Positions 1 through 8,751 of a stretch of DNA of 64,000 bases are shown one piece after another (position 1 is the stretch's first letter; every line of letters begins with the position of its first letter). The notes beneath the pieces were generated by a model, which was given only the letters and a program-made list of their open reading frames with translations, did not search any database and was not told where the DNA came from. This DNA comes from Planktothrix serta PCC 8927. Lineage in GTDB: Bacteria; Cyanobacteriota; Cyanobacteriia; Cyanobacteriales; Microcoleaceae. A program made the position numbers and the translations under genes. Location: assembly GCF_900010725.2 (NCBI RefSeq), contig NZ_LR734888.1:118103-182102 (forward strand), given 5' to 3'.

Positions 1-664
1 TAACTGATTTAGAAACCAGTTGCGTCGGGTTTTCCTCTAATTTAGCCGAAATCAATTTTGTTTTTTCCCCATTAAAAAAGGGAGATTGATTTAGCAATAA
101 TACAAAATCATTAATTTGGGTGAAGGAGTTAGCAAGTCCTGAAATTTCTAATTTAGCGGTTTCTGGGTCGGGTGGAGGCGGGGCGGCGGCTTGACCTTCA
201 GCCGGAGTTGGACTCGCTGGTGGAGCAGCAGCAGCAGCCGTTGCGGTAGCCACTGGCTCCGTCTGTTTAATATCAAGAATTCTCACCCCAGCGACTTGCA
301 TCAATTCCCCTAATTCTAGGGTGAGTGCTGACCAGGGTTTAATCTGATTAAACACCGTTGCTAAAGCATCCGCTTCTTTATTGGCTTGAGCGGTTTCTGC
401 ATTAATTTTATCTAAGGCTTGGACATCGGCTGTTTTTTGTCCCAAGGTGGCAACAAGAGCATCCCGTTCTTTTGTCAGGTCTGCATTTTGCCGACTAAAA
501 ATAAACCAAGCTCCTCCAACAATGGCATTCAGGGCTAAAGCCGCCCCTAAACCGATTAAAATCGGAGTCTGGTCAATATTTTGGGTGGGACTGACCTGTC
601 GTCGAACTTCTCGTTCTAATAGATCAGGTCGATCATTCAAAAAGTTGATATCTAAGTTATACAT
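1..664 (-). CDS. pilN: PilN-type type IV pilus assembly protein, partial (C-terminus outside window)
   Basis: The frame stays open from an ATG at 664 to the left edge, about 221 codons. The protein begins MYNLDINFLNDRP, has one hydrophobic segment at about residues 36-56, then a heptad-like region rich in Ala, Asp and Lys, and an Ala/Pro-rich linker before a folded C-terminal part. This bitopic layout and the position directly after pilM match PilN, which binds cytoplasmic PilM through its N-terminal peptide and links it to PilO and PilQ in the pilus alignment complex. It is 44 bp downstream of pilM in the same orientation. The call rests on layout and context. Confidence 0.88.
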   Translation of the reverse strand, partial: MYNLDINFLNDRPDLLEREVRRQVSPTQNIDQTPILIGLGAALALNAIVGGAWFIFSRQNADLTKERDALVATLGQKTADVQALDKINAETAQANKEADALATVFNQIKPWSALTLELGELMQVAGVRILDIKQTEPVATATAAAAAPPASPTPAEGQAAAPPPPDPETAKLEISGLANSFTQINDFVLLLNQSPFFNGEKTKLISAKLEENPTQLVSKSV

Positions 665-708
665 AAATCAGTTGACGGTTGACGGTTTACGGCTCACTGA
701 TAAGGGCT

Positions 709-1800
709 TTAGGTCATTCGCATTCCTAATCCTAAAGCCACTCCTAAACTAGCACGTTGTTCTGGAGGAATTTCCCGTTCAAAGGCAAGAGAGAGGGAAT
801 CAATGGGATCAACTTGTGTCGCAGGCATCGCTAACCGTTGCATGAAAAACTCATCAAGTTGTCCAATGGCGGCTCCAGGGCCAGTTAATAATAACTGTGC
901 CATTTCTAGTCCGTCACTTTGATTAATATAAAAATCAACGGAGCGACGCAGTTCATCGGCTAATTCGGCAAAAACCTTAATGATGGCATTCGTCCCCGGA
1001 TTGGGATCGTTTAATGCTCCCATTGTATCAGTCACCGGAAGCGTCATGGCCTGGAGTTCGCTGACATCCCTCCCCGGAGGTAAATTCATGGCACTGTTTA
1101 ACGCACTTTGAACTTGATAGAGTCCGATGGGAATTGTCCGGTTAAACTGCGGAATTCCATCGACAACGATGGCTAGTTCGGTGCTATCAAATTCAATATC
1201 GGCAACAATGGCGGCTTCGGTGGAGGAAAACTGCTCTAACTGACTTTTAAGGGTACGAATTAAAGAAAAATTGCTCACCTCTAATACCGTAACTTTTAAA
1301 CCCGCTTGAGCAAAGGTTTCCACATAGGTATCAGTGACTTCTTTGCGAGTTGCCACTAACAAAACTTGGACTTTTTCGATGCCATCCTCATCCACAAATC
1401 GGCCTAATTTTTGATAATCAACGTCTGCTTCTTCTCTGGGAAAGGGAAGATACAAACCCGCTTCTTGGTTCATGTATTCTTTGAGTTCGTCATCGTTGAG
1501 TTCCGCCGGAACCGGAATAATTCGCGTGACAGCTTCCCGTCCGGGTATGGATGTGGCAACGGTTTTTGCCTTAATATTATTATCAGTAATTATAGACTGA
1601 ATTAACTCCGCCATTGCTGGGGTATCCACAATTTGACCATCTTGGACAATTCCCTCTGGAACAGAAGTTGTTGCCAAGGTGACTAACTTTAATTGTTGAC
1701 CTTTCTTCCGCAGTTCGACTAGATTAATTCGTTCTGAGGCTAACTCGATTCCAATTCCCGGCTTGCGCTTGGAAAACAGACCTTTTAATAAACTAACCAT
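709..1800 (-). CDS. pilM: Type IV pilus assembly protein PilM
   Basis: 363 residues, a normal PilM length. PilM is a cytoplasmic actin/FtsA-like ATPase-fold protein that docks the PilN tail and connects the pilus motors to the PilN-PilO inner-membrane complex. The N-terminus GIGIELASERINLVEL is the phosphate-1-type strand and turn. Other family segments include SIPGREAVTR near residue 85 and a C-terminal LGVALGLGMR. It is first in a minus-strand pil operon with pilN next. Type IV pili in cyanobacteria serve gliding or twitching and DNA uptake. Confidence 0.93.
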   Translation of the reverse strand: MVSLLKGLFSKRKPGIGIELASERINLVELRKKGQQLKLVTLATTSVPEGIVQDGQIVDTPAMAELIQSIITDNNIKAKTVATSIPGREAVTRIIPVPAELNDDELKEYMNQEAGLYLPFPREEADVDYQKLGRFVDEDGIEKVQVLLVATRKEVTDTYVETFAQAGLKVTVLEVSNFSLIRTLKSQLEQFSSTEAAIVADIEFDSTELAIVVDGIPQFNRTIPIGLYQVQSALNSAMNLPPGRDVSELQAMTLPVTDTMGALNDPNPGTNAIIKVFAELADELRRSVDFYINQSDGLEMAQLLLTGPGAAIGQLDEFFMQRLAMPATQVDPIDSLSLAFEREIPPEQRASLGVALGLGMRMT

Positions 1801-2115
1801 ATTTTTAGGTTTAATGAGCGATTAAGCATTTTAGCTGACCTGTACCCAGAAAGTTAAAATTCCCGATGCTGGGACTCAGAGATAAATTCTCCCCCTATCT
1901 TACCCTGTTCGTCCGTCCTCATTGTCCTAGTTTTATGATTATTTTTTTTCTAAAAATTGATCCGTTCGGGCTCAATTTATGTTTTCTTAGATCAAAGCAA
2001 ACATTTCCGGTTAGGAGTAGATGCAAACGGCTGATCTTTGACCTTTCCCCTCTGTCCTGATTGACTGGTATCCAGTTTACCAAAATTTAGCCCGCTTAGT
2101 TAAGTTCTCAACAAA
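1801..2115. other. Divergent intergenic region
   Basis: This 315-bp AT-rich gap lies between pilM (minus) and the solute-binding protein gene (plus), so it should hold the promoters of both. I see no RNA gene, repeat or convincing small ORF in it. Confidence 0.5.
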
Positions 2116-3423
2116 ATGAAACAATTGCAGTCTTGGAAACGGTTTGGTTTGTTATTAGTTTTAGGTTTATTTTTGAGTTGGGGGGTGAGTTGCTCTACTT
2201 CCTCCCCAACTTCTCAAAGTGGCAAACAAGAAATAGAATTTTGGACGATGCAACTGCAACCGCAATTTACGAATTATTTTAATCAACTGATTGCCAACTT
2301 TGAAGCCGAAAATACAGACATTAAAGTCAAGTGGGTTGATATTCCTTGGTCAGCAATGGAAAGTAAAGTTTTAGCCTCCGTTGCTGCCAAAACTGCTGCC
2401 GATGTGATTAACTTAAATCCTGATTTTGCCGCTTTACTAGCGGGACGAAATGCTTGGTTAAACCTAAATTCAAGGGTTCCTGAAACCGTTCAATCTCAAT
2501 ATTTACCCAATATTTGGCAAGCGAATAAAATTGATGTTTGTCCGAATAATCAATGTGAAAGCGTAACCTTTGGCATTCCTTGGTATTTAACAACCCAAAT
2601 TACGATTTCTAATCAACAACTCCTCCAACAAGCCGGAGTCAATCAACCTCCTAGAACTTATACAGAATTAGCACAAGTCGCACAACAAGTCAAGGAAAAA
2701 ACCGGAAAATATGCGTTTTTTGTATCTTTTGTTCCTGAAGATTCGGCTCAAGTTTTACAATCTTTAGTGCAAATGGGAGCAACATTACTCGATAAAAATG
2801 GGAAAGCTGTCTTTAATACTCCCCAAGGAAAAGCCGCCTTTCAATATTGGGTTGATTTATATCAAAAAGGCTTACTTCCTCAAGAAGTTTTAACCCAAGG
2901 ACATCGCCGCGCCATTGAATTATATCAAGCGGGAGAAACAGCGTTATTAGCATCAGGGCCACAATTTTTAAAAGCTATTAATCAAAATGCTCCCACTGTA
3001 GCCAAAGTTTCTGTTCCTGCGGGTCAAATTACTGGAGATACGAAAAAAACTACGGTTGCTGTGATGAATTTAGTGATCCCGAAATCAACAGATATTCCTG
3101 AACAATCTTTAAAATTTGCTTTATTTGTCACTAATAGTACGAATCAACTCGCGTTTGCTAAAGCCGCAAATGTGTTACCTTCTACTCAAGATGCTCTCAA
3201 AGATAGTTATTTTACCACCCTTCCTGCTAATCCAACAACCGCAGATCAAGCGCGTTTAATTAGTGCAGAAGAACTCAAAACTGCCCAGGTTTTAATTCCC
3301 CCCCAGAAAGATATTAAACAGTTGCAAAAAATTATTTATGATAATCTACAAGCAGCAATGTTAAATCAAAAAACCGTTGATCAAGCGATCGCAGATGCCG
3401 AAAAAACTTGGAATGAAAGGTAA
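2116..3423 (+). CDS. ABC transporter extracellular sugar-binding lipoprotein (family 1)
   Basis: 435 residues. The N-terminus has a hydrophobic signal ending in a lipobox-like WGVSC at about residues 22-26, so it is probably an outer-face lipoprotein. The body resembles family 1 solute-binding proteins (UgpB/MalE-like): IEFWTMQL near the mature start, a Gln-rich hinge region, and QGHRRAIELYQAGETALLASGPQ about two thirds along. No permease or ATPase gene is adjacent, which is usual in cyanobacteria where components are scattered. The substrate cannot be read from the sequence; glycerol-3-phosphate or an oligosaccharide is possible. Confidence 0.85.
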   Translation: MKQLQSWKRFGLLLVLGLFLSWGVSCSTSSPTSQSGKQEIEFWTMQLQPQFTNYFNQLIANFEAENTDIKVKWVDIPWSAMESKVLASVAAKTAADVINLNPDFAALLAGRNAWLNLNSRVPETVQSQYLPNIWQANKIDVCPNNQCESVTFGIPWYLTTQITISNQQLLQQAGVNQPPRTYTELAQVAQQVKEKTGKYAFFVSFVPEDSAQVLQSLVQMGATLLDKNGKAVFNTPQGKAAFQYWVDLYQKGLLPQEVLTQGHRRAIELYQAGETALLASGPQFLKAINQNAPTVAKVSVPAGQITGDTKKTTVAVMNLVIPKSTDIPEQSLKFALFVTNSTNQLAFAKAANVLPSTQDALKDSYFTTLPANPTTADQARLISAEELKTAQVLIPPQKDIKQLQKIIYDNLQAAMLNQKTVDQAIADAEKTWNER

Positions 3424-3430
3424 TTAGTAG

Positions 3431-3449
3431 GGGCGAGGTTTCCTCGCCC
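3431..3449. repeat. GGGCGAGG palindrome, dispersed GTAGGGGCGRG family
   Basis: GGGCGAGG-ttt-CCTCGCCC forms a perfect 8-bp hairpin just after the solute-binding gene. Related copies sit at 29359-29416, 42898-42956 and 58383-58401, always between genes. It may act as a terminator here, although no T-run follows. Confidence 0.6.
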
Positions 3450-3501
3450 ATCTCCGTTATCAGTGAAAGAGTTTGATAGTAAAATTCATATTACAAAATC
3501 T

Positions 3502-4386
3502 ATGAAATTCTCAATTGTTGATGTTTTTGCAGAAACGAAATATACCGGAAATCAATTAGCGGTAATTTGGGGCGAAAGAGTTGAGTTATTATCCGAGGAG
3601 GAAATGCTCAAAATTGCCCAAGAAATGAATTATTCAGAAACCACATTTATTAGTGCTTCTGAACCCGAAAATGGCGGTTATCCCGTGCGAATTTTTACCC
3701 CCAAACGGGAATTACCCTTTGCAGGTCATCCCACATTAGGAACAGCTTATATCATTCAACAAGAAATTATTAAAAACTCCGTTGAACAGGTAATTTTAAA
3801 TTTAGCGGTAGGTCAAATTCCGGTGACGTGGAAAATTTCAGAGGAAGGAAAACAAATTCTTTGGATGCGACAAAATTCTCCTGAATTTACTCAGAGTTAT
3901 GATCAAGAAATATTAGCATCGGTATTAAATTTAGAACCCTCTGATTTTGATGATCGCTATCCCATTCAAGCGGTTTCTACGGGAATTCCGTTTATTATTG
4001 TTCCGTTAAAAACGCAGTCGGCGTTAAAAAAAGCTAAGGTAAATCTTGAACGTTATGCTGAGTTTATTCAAACAACAACAGCTAAAGAAATTTTTATCTT
4101 TTGTCCCGAAACCCATCACCCTAATAATCATTTGTGTGCGAGAATGTTTGCTCCTGCTTTAGGAGTTCCTGAAGATCCAGCAACGGGAAGTGCAAATGGT
4201 TGTTTAGCTGGATATCTCTCAAATTATGATTATTTTGGTTCTGATCAAGTTGATATTCGAGTCGAGCAGGGTTATGAAATTGATCGTCCTTCTTTATTGT
4301 TATTAAAATCTCAAAAAATAGGGGATTTTATACAAGTAGAAGTCGGGGGAACAGTGGTTAAAGTTGCGGAAGGAATTTTAGTTTAA
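3502..4386 (+). CDS. PhzF-family isomerase/epimerase-like protein
   Basis: I chose the ATG at 3502, giving 294 residues, over an upstream GTG at 3463, because PhzF proteins start M-K-F-x-I-V-D-V-F. The glutamate in the NYSETTF segment matches the catalytic Glu region of PhzF. RELPFAGHPTLGTAYI and the late PEDPATGSANGCLAGYL are the two family signature motifs. Known members (PhzF, YddE) adopt a diaminopimelate epimerase fold and catalyse isomerisations; most genomic members, like this one, have no known substrate. There is no phenazine cluster nearby. Confidence 0.88.
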   Translation: MKFSIVDVFAETKYTGNQLAVIWGERVELLSEEEMLKIAQEMNYSETTFISASEPENGGYPVRIFTPKRELPFAGHPTLGTAYIIQQEIIKNSVEQVILNLAVGQIPVTWKISEEGKQILWMRQNSPEFTQSYDQEILASVLNLEPSDFDDRYPIQAVSTGIPFIIVPLKTQSALKKAKVNLERYAEFIQTTTAKEIFIFCPETHHPNNHLCARMFAPALGVPEDPATGSANGCLAGYLSNYDYFGSDQVDIRVEQGYEIDRPSLLLLKSQKIGDFIQVEVGGTVVKVAEGILV

Positions 4387-4647
4387 TTTTCAGGAATTCA
4401 AGAAACTGAGAACAATTGGCAAAATCCAAGAAACCGAGTTTCTGATTAAGATTGGTAAAGAAATAAGTCAGAAAATCAATTTTTTTTGATTTGAGAAGCT
4501 TTGCTTGACAGTTGATCCCTTTTAGATTCAAAATGAATGATAAATACAAACTGTTGTTTAAATTCTTTTTAATACAACCTTTTCTACTAATTTAAGATTC
4601 ATTTTTTCTCATTTATTTCACAGTAAACCTACATTAGCTCTGATTTT

Positions 4648-4977
4648 ATGAGTGCCATTCAGTTAAGGATTATTCCCCATCAAACCCAGTTTGGTTTAGC
4701 CTATCAACATTTGCAGATTGAGATTACCAATGAAAATGGCATTATTACCCCGGCTGATTTGAAGGGTTTGAAATTACCTAAAGGTATCGATTTTACTCAA
4801 GGCATTGTGATAGAAGGAAAAGCCCCGATTTGGTTGTATGGGTATTTAGTTCATGAGTGTCATCCGGCGGCTTGGGTGGGGTGTTATGACCCGCGTTTAG
4901 GGGCTGTGGTAGTGGCGACCCATACCCATGATGTTTCGATTTCTCAGGTGTTTAAAGTTGATTTGTCTGGGGAGTGA
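4648..4977 (+). CDS. csx3: Csx3 family CRISPR-associated protein, likely cyclic oligoadenylate ring nuclease
   Basis: 109 residues, a standalone Csx3 without the AAA-type extension seen in some relatives. The C-terminal half has the family block HECHPAAWVGCYDPRLGAVV followed by THTHDV. The spacing H72, D81, H92 equals that of the residues I recall as catalytic in the archaeal prototype AF1864 (H60, D69, H80). Csx3/Crn3 proteins cleave cyclic tetra-adenylate across a tetramer interface and so switch off type III signalling. It stands 66 bp before the CARF nuclease gene in the same direction, which fits a paired effector and off-switch. An intergenic stretch of about 260 bp before it probably carries the operon promoter. 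Confidence 0.85.
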   Translation: MSAIQLRIIPHQTQFGLAYQHLQIEITNENGIITPADLKGLKLPKGIDFTQGIVIEGKAPIWLYGYLVHECHPAAWVGCYDPRLGAVVVATHTHDVSISQVFKVDLSGE

Positions 4978-5043
4978 AGGATAGCGATCGCGTTTTTACT
5001 ACTTAAATTGTGTTCACCAGTTAACCAAAATTTAGAGGAATTT

Positions 5044-6345
5044 ATGACCAGTACAAATCCTAATGATTGGAAAAACTATCAGGTTGATCACCTATTTTTG
5101 TTGGTGGGTGAGAATCCTTTACCGAATTATGTCGCGGCTCAAACTCTTTTGAATAAAGGAGGTACAGTATATTTCGTCTACACTGGTCAAACAGTTTCCC
5201 AAAAAAACTGCTTAAAAACAGAGCTTAAAATCAAAGGTTTCAAAAGTAAGGAAATTGATTTAAAAGATAACAAATCTAATGCCTATCAGATTTTCAATAA
5301 AGTTAAAGGAGACGCTGAAAAAATTCCATCCAATGAACGAATAGGGTTACATTACACAGGTGGGACAAATACAATGGCTGTCCACGCTCACCGAGCAATA
5401 TTTGATGTGCGTGGAACTGATGCAGTCTATAGCTATCTTGATGCTAAGACGCTGGAGATATTTATAGATCATCCCAATTCCGATTCTACTCACAGAGGAG
5501 TTCAGCTTACATTATCCCTGAAAGACTTGTTTAAACTCCACAAGTACGAGTGGCAAGAAAATAAAAAGCCCCTTTCTGAACCTATTTTACCAGATGCAGC
5601 CGCAGAATTTGTCAGACTTTATCAAAATGAGGAAATAGCAAAAACTTGGAGAACATGGTCTAATACTCATCGTTACAATAATTACGGAGAACTTAAAAAA
5701 GCAAAAGAGTTAAAAGACAATGAATGGAGATGGAAATCTGAAGATGATCTTTCTAAACTCTCTTTGAGCTTAAAAGGCGTACACCCAGACATTATCGAGG
5801 TTTTGCGTCAGCAATTAGATGCTTCTGACACTCAAATTTTATTGAAATTGACCAAAGCAAAAGGATTTAATAGTTGTCAACAAGTTTGTGAATGGTTAGG
5901 AGGTATTTGGTTAGAGCATTATGTACTTCAACAAGTTAAGGAACTAACGAAAGACTTACAGCTTGGTGAAAGCAAAATGTCATTTGTTATTCAAAAAAGC
6001 CAAACTTGGGAAGGAGGAGTATTTGAATTTGATGTCGCATTCATGCGAAGTTATCAAGTGTTTGCGATTTCCTGTACAACAAGTAAAGATCCAAAAGAAT
6101 GTAAGCTGAAACTATTTGAAGCATACATACGGGCTAAACAACTTGGTGGTGATGAAGCGAGAGTTGCTTTAGTTTGCTGTTGTGATAATGATAACAGTAA
6201 AAAACAACATCTTAGCCGTTATCTTAAAAGTCAGCTTGAAGGGGCTGTAAGCAATCCTAAAATTGCTGTTTTTCTCCGTGAAGATTTACCTAATTTAAAA
6301 GAAAAAATCGACAATTGGGTTAAAGACAATAAAGGTGCATTATGA
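5044..6345 (+). CDS. can2: CARF-domain nuclease of the Card1/Can2 (DUF1887) type
   Basis: The ATG at 5044 is preceded by GAGGAA and preferred over an upstream TTG at 5008; this gives 433 residues. The N-terminal CARF fold is marked by LLVGENPLPNYVAA (about residues 19-32) and by TGGTN at 105-109, the ligand-pocket motif. The C-terminal PD-(D/E)XK-like domain starts near WLGGIWLEHYV, with candidate metal ligand D330 in FEFDVAFM. Family members (Card1, Can2) are activated by cyclic tetra-adenylate and cut DNA and/or RNA. Oddly, the position of the usual E-x-K reads S343-C344-T345, so catalytic competence is uncertain. The stop overlaps cas10 as ATGA. Confidence 0.85.
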   Translation: MTSTNPNDWKNYQVDHLFLLVGENPLPNYVAAQTLLNKGGTVYFVYTGQTVSQKNCLKTELKIKGFKSKEIDLKDNKSNAYQIFNKVKGDAEKIPSNERIGLHYTGGTNTMAVHAHRAIFDVRGTDAVYSYLDAKTLEIFIDHPNSDSTHRGVQLTLSLKDLFKLHKYEWQENKKPLSEPILPDAAAEFVRLYQNEEIAKTWRTWSNTHRYNNYGELKKAKELKDNEWRWKSEDDLSKLSLSLKGVHPDIIEVLRQQLDASDTQILLKLTKAKGFNSCQQVCEWLGGIWLEHYVLQQVKELTKDLQLGESKMSFVIQKSQTWEGGVFEFDVAFMRSYQVFAISCTTSKDPKECKLKLFEAYIRAKQLGGDEARVALVCCCDNDNSKKQHLSRYLKSQLEGAVSNPKIAVFLREDLPNLKEKIDNWVKDNKGAL

Positions 6346-8057
6346 CTAAACTAACTATCACTGTACTGGATACAACTGGAATTCAAGACTATGTTTTTAG
6401 CAGTAACCGCTTGGGTGAAAACATTGGAGCATCTTACTTGGTGTCTCAGGCTACTAAAGAATGGGCTGAAAAGGCTTTACAAGATTTAGGAAAAGAACTT
6501 AATCAAGAAGTTCATATTCCTACAAGGAATTCATTGCATAAAATTTATATTGGTAATGAGAATGTTGCGGGTGAGATAGTTTATGCAGGAGGAGGAAACA
6601 CAGTTTTACTGTTTGCTAATGCTGAATATGCTAAATGCTTTACCCAAATTTTGAGCAAGCGAGTTTTGCAAGAAGCACCTGGTTTAAATATTGTGGCTGT
6701 TCATTACAAGGAATTTGAATTGGGAAAGGGAGAGTTTAAAAAGACGTTAAATCAGCTTTTAGAAAAAGACTTAGCTAAAAAGAAACGTGAGCGAGTTGCT
6801 TCTGCGCCTTTATTGGGTTTAGGAATAACAGCAACTTGTCAGTCAACTCAACTTCCCGCAGTCAATACTAGCGAGAAATATGTTGATACTGATGAAGAAG
6901 ATATCTATTTAATTTCTAGGGAAAGTGAAGCCAAACTAAAAGCAGTACCAAAAGCAAATCAGAGATTAATAGAAAAATTTCCAGGTACTTTTGATCCTGA
7001 AATTTATGATTTTCCTCGTCGAACTGATTATTTAGGTCGTGCTGAAGGTGAGTCAAGCTATGTTGCCATTGTTCATGCAGATGGTAATGGAATGGGAAAT
7101 AGGTTTCAAAAGTGTGGGGAAGGAAAATCTGACCAAGAAGCAATTATTGAGATGCGTAAACTTTCTTTCAGTGTTGAGGATGCTGGGATAAACGCTCTTA
7201 AAAAAGTCTTGAATATAATTAATCACTCAATTAAAAATGGAGAAATAATAGGTAAAATAGGCAAATTTAATCTCAAAAAATCCAAAAATGGTAAATACTA
7301 TCTGCCATTCCGTCCTTTAGTTTATGGAGGTGATGATGTTATCTTTGTTTGTGAAGGAAGATTAGGACTTGAGTTGGCTGCAACTTATCTGAGGGAGTTT
7401 GAAGAACAGAAAGATATAGATGGTCAACCCCTTAATTTAACGGCTCGTGCTGGCATTTGTGTCGTTAAAACTCATTATCCTTTTGCTAGAGCGTATCAAC
7501 TGGTTGAGGAGTTATACGGAACAGCTAAAAAGTTTATTAAAGAGGAAAGGGAGCGATTAAAAGACTTTTTAGAAGATCCCGATAATTACTATTGTTCAAG
7601 CATTGATTGGCATTTTGCAGCTAGTGGTGTAATTGGCTCTCTCTCAGAAATTCGTCAACGGGAATATAAAGTTTCATCTGGAAATATGATCATGCGACCT
7701 ATCCGAATAAAAGAGCATGATGAGGATGATGATCAATGGCGAACTTGGTCAAATTTTATCAATGTAGTTGAACACTTTAATGGTTACTTTGATGACATAG
7801 AAGGTAATGAACCTTGGAAAGATCGTCGTAATAAAATTATTGCCTTGCGTGAAATTCTGCGTGAAGGGTCTTACAAAACTGAACAGTTTATGAAAGCATA
7901 CGGGATCAAAAAATTGCCACCTTTTCCACAAGTAGATAATTTACAACAGCAAGGTTGGTGTATTCAAGGTGAACAGCATTATTGCGGTTATTTTGATGCG
8001 ATCGAAGCAATGGATTTTTACATCGGGTTGAAGGAGGATGACAATGAATATCTATGA
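6342..8057 (+). CDS. cas10: Type III-D Cas10, cyclase-competent, lacking an HD nuclease domain
   Basis: 571 residues. The protein starts directly with LDTTGIQDYVFSSNRLGENI, a Cas10 palm-like opening, so no N-terminal HD nuclease domain is present. A first palm motif is HADGNGMGNRF, and the cyclase motif is intact as G329-G330-D331-D332 in VYGGDDVIFV. Family knowledge: Cas10 palm domains polymerise ATP into cyclic oligoadenylates when the complex binds target RNA. Loss of HD implies no Cas10 DNase. The start overlaps the upstream stop (ATGA) and the stop overlaps cas7 by 14 bp, so translation is coupled in one operon. Confidence 0.9.
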   Translation: MTKLTITVLDTTGIQDYVFSSNRLGENIGASYLVSQATKEWAEKALQDLGKELNQEVHIPTRNSLHKIYIGNENVAGEIVYAGGGNTVLLFANAEYAKCFTQILSKRVLQEAPGLNIVAVHYKEFELGKGEFKKTLNQLLEKDLAKKKRERVASAPLLGLGITATCQSTQLPAVNTSEKYVDTDEEDIYLISRESEAKLKAVPKANQRLIEKFPGTFDPEIYDFPRRTDYLGRAEGESSYVAIVHADGNGMGNRFQKCGEGKSDQEAIIEMRKLSFSVEDAGINALKKVLNIINHSIKNGEIIGKIGKFNLKKSKNGKYYLPFRPLVYGGDDVIFVCEGRLGLELAATYLREFEEQKDIDGQPLNLTARAGICVVKTHYPFARAYQLVEELYGTAKKFIKEERERLKDFLEDPDNYYCSSIDWHFAASGVIGSLSEIRQREYKVSSGNMIMRPIRIKEHDEDDDQWRTWSNFINVVEHFNGYFDDIEGNEPWKDRRNKIIALREILREGSYKTEQFMKAYGIKKLPPFPQVDNLQQQGWCIQGEQHYCGYFDAIEAMDFYIGLKEDDNEYL

Positions 8058-8751
8058 ATTGCAAGTACAGATTAAACTTTTGAGCGATACTACCTTTGGA
8101 CGGGGTGATGGTGTTGCTGGTTTAGTTGATCAAGAAGTTGAGCATGATTCTTATGGGTTTCCTTATCTACGAGGACGCACTTTGAAAGGCTTATTGAGTG
8201 AAGAGTGCGATAACTTACTTATATTGCTAAAAGACGAAGTTTTCCGACATTGGAATGATGTCAGAAATAAATTATTTGGTGTTGCTGGCAGTGTTATAGA
8301 AAAAACTTCTATTATGCACGTTAGTGATGCTTGTCTCCCACAAAAATTACGGGAAGCCGTGAAAATTCAAATAGAAAAAGAGCCAGAAAGAGATAAACCC
8401 GCTTTAACACCAACAGATATATTGCATTCACTGACAACAATTCGTCGCCAAACCGCGATTAATCCTAATAATGGTACAGCAGATAGAGGTAGCTTACGCT
8501 CGGCTCGTGTGGTGATACGCGATCGCACTAATACCCCGTCCCGTTTTACGGCTTCTCTATTCTTTGATGAAGAACCAACAGCAGATATGAAAGCACTTTT
8601 AGCCGTTGGAGTTTTAGCACTTCGACATATTGGAAGTGGACGAAACCGAGGGCGAGGTCATGTACAATGTAGTTTATGGAATGCTAATGGCAAAAATGAT
8701 ATTACACAAGATTTTGTTGATCGCTTTGGAAAAATTGAGGAGGGAAAATAA
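8044..8751 (+). CDS. Type III-D Cas7 (Csm3-like RAMP protein)
   Basis: The ATG at 8044 is chosen because AAGGAGG ends 6 nt before it; the ATG at 8038 abuts that ribosome-binding site. 235 residues. RAMP features are FGRGDGVAGLVDQEVEHDS near the N-terminus, which contains candidate target-cleaving aspartates, PYLRGRTLKGLL, and a C-terminal Gly/Arg-rich loop HIGSGRNRGRGHVQCS. Cas7 subunits line the crRNA and cut bound target RNA every six nucleotides. The stop TAA is directly followed, in the same frame, by the ATG of csx10, so only one codon separates it from being a Cas7-Cas5 fusion. Confidence 0.87.
   Translation: MNIYELQVQIKLLSDTTFGRGDGVAGLVDQEVEHDSYGFPYLRGRTLKGLLSEECDNLLILLKDEVFRHWNDVRNKLFGVAGSVIEKTSIMHVSDACLPQKLREAVKIQIEKEPERDKPALTPTDILHSLTTIRRQTAINPNNGTADRGSLRSARVVIRDRTNTPSRFTASLFFDEEPTADMKALLAVGVLALRHIGSGRNRGRGHVQCSLWNANGKNDITQDFVDRFGKIEEGK

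Noticed and set aside
4387..4647. Possible CRISPR leader or array upstream of csx3
   Set aside because: No direct repeats of CRISPR length; only AT-rich sequence and a single AGAAACCGAGTTTCT-like palindrome.
5008..5043. TTG start extending the CARF nuclease by 12 residues
   Set aside because: The ATG at 5044 has a GAGGAA site and the extra residues match no CARF start.
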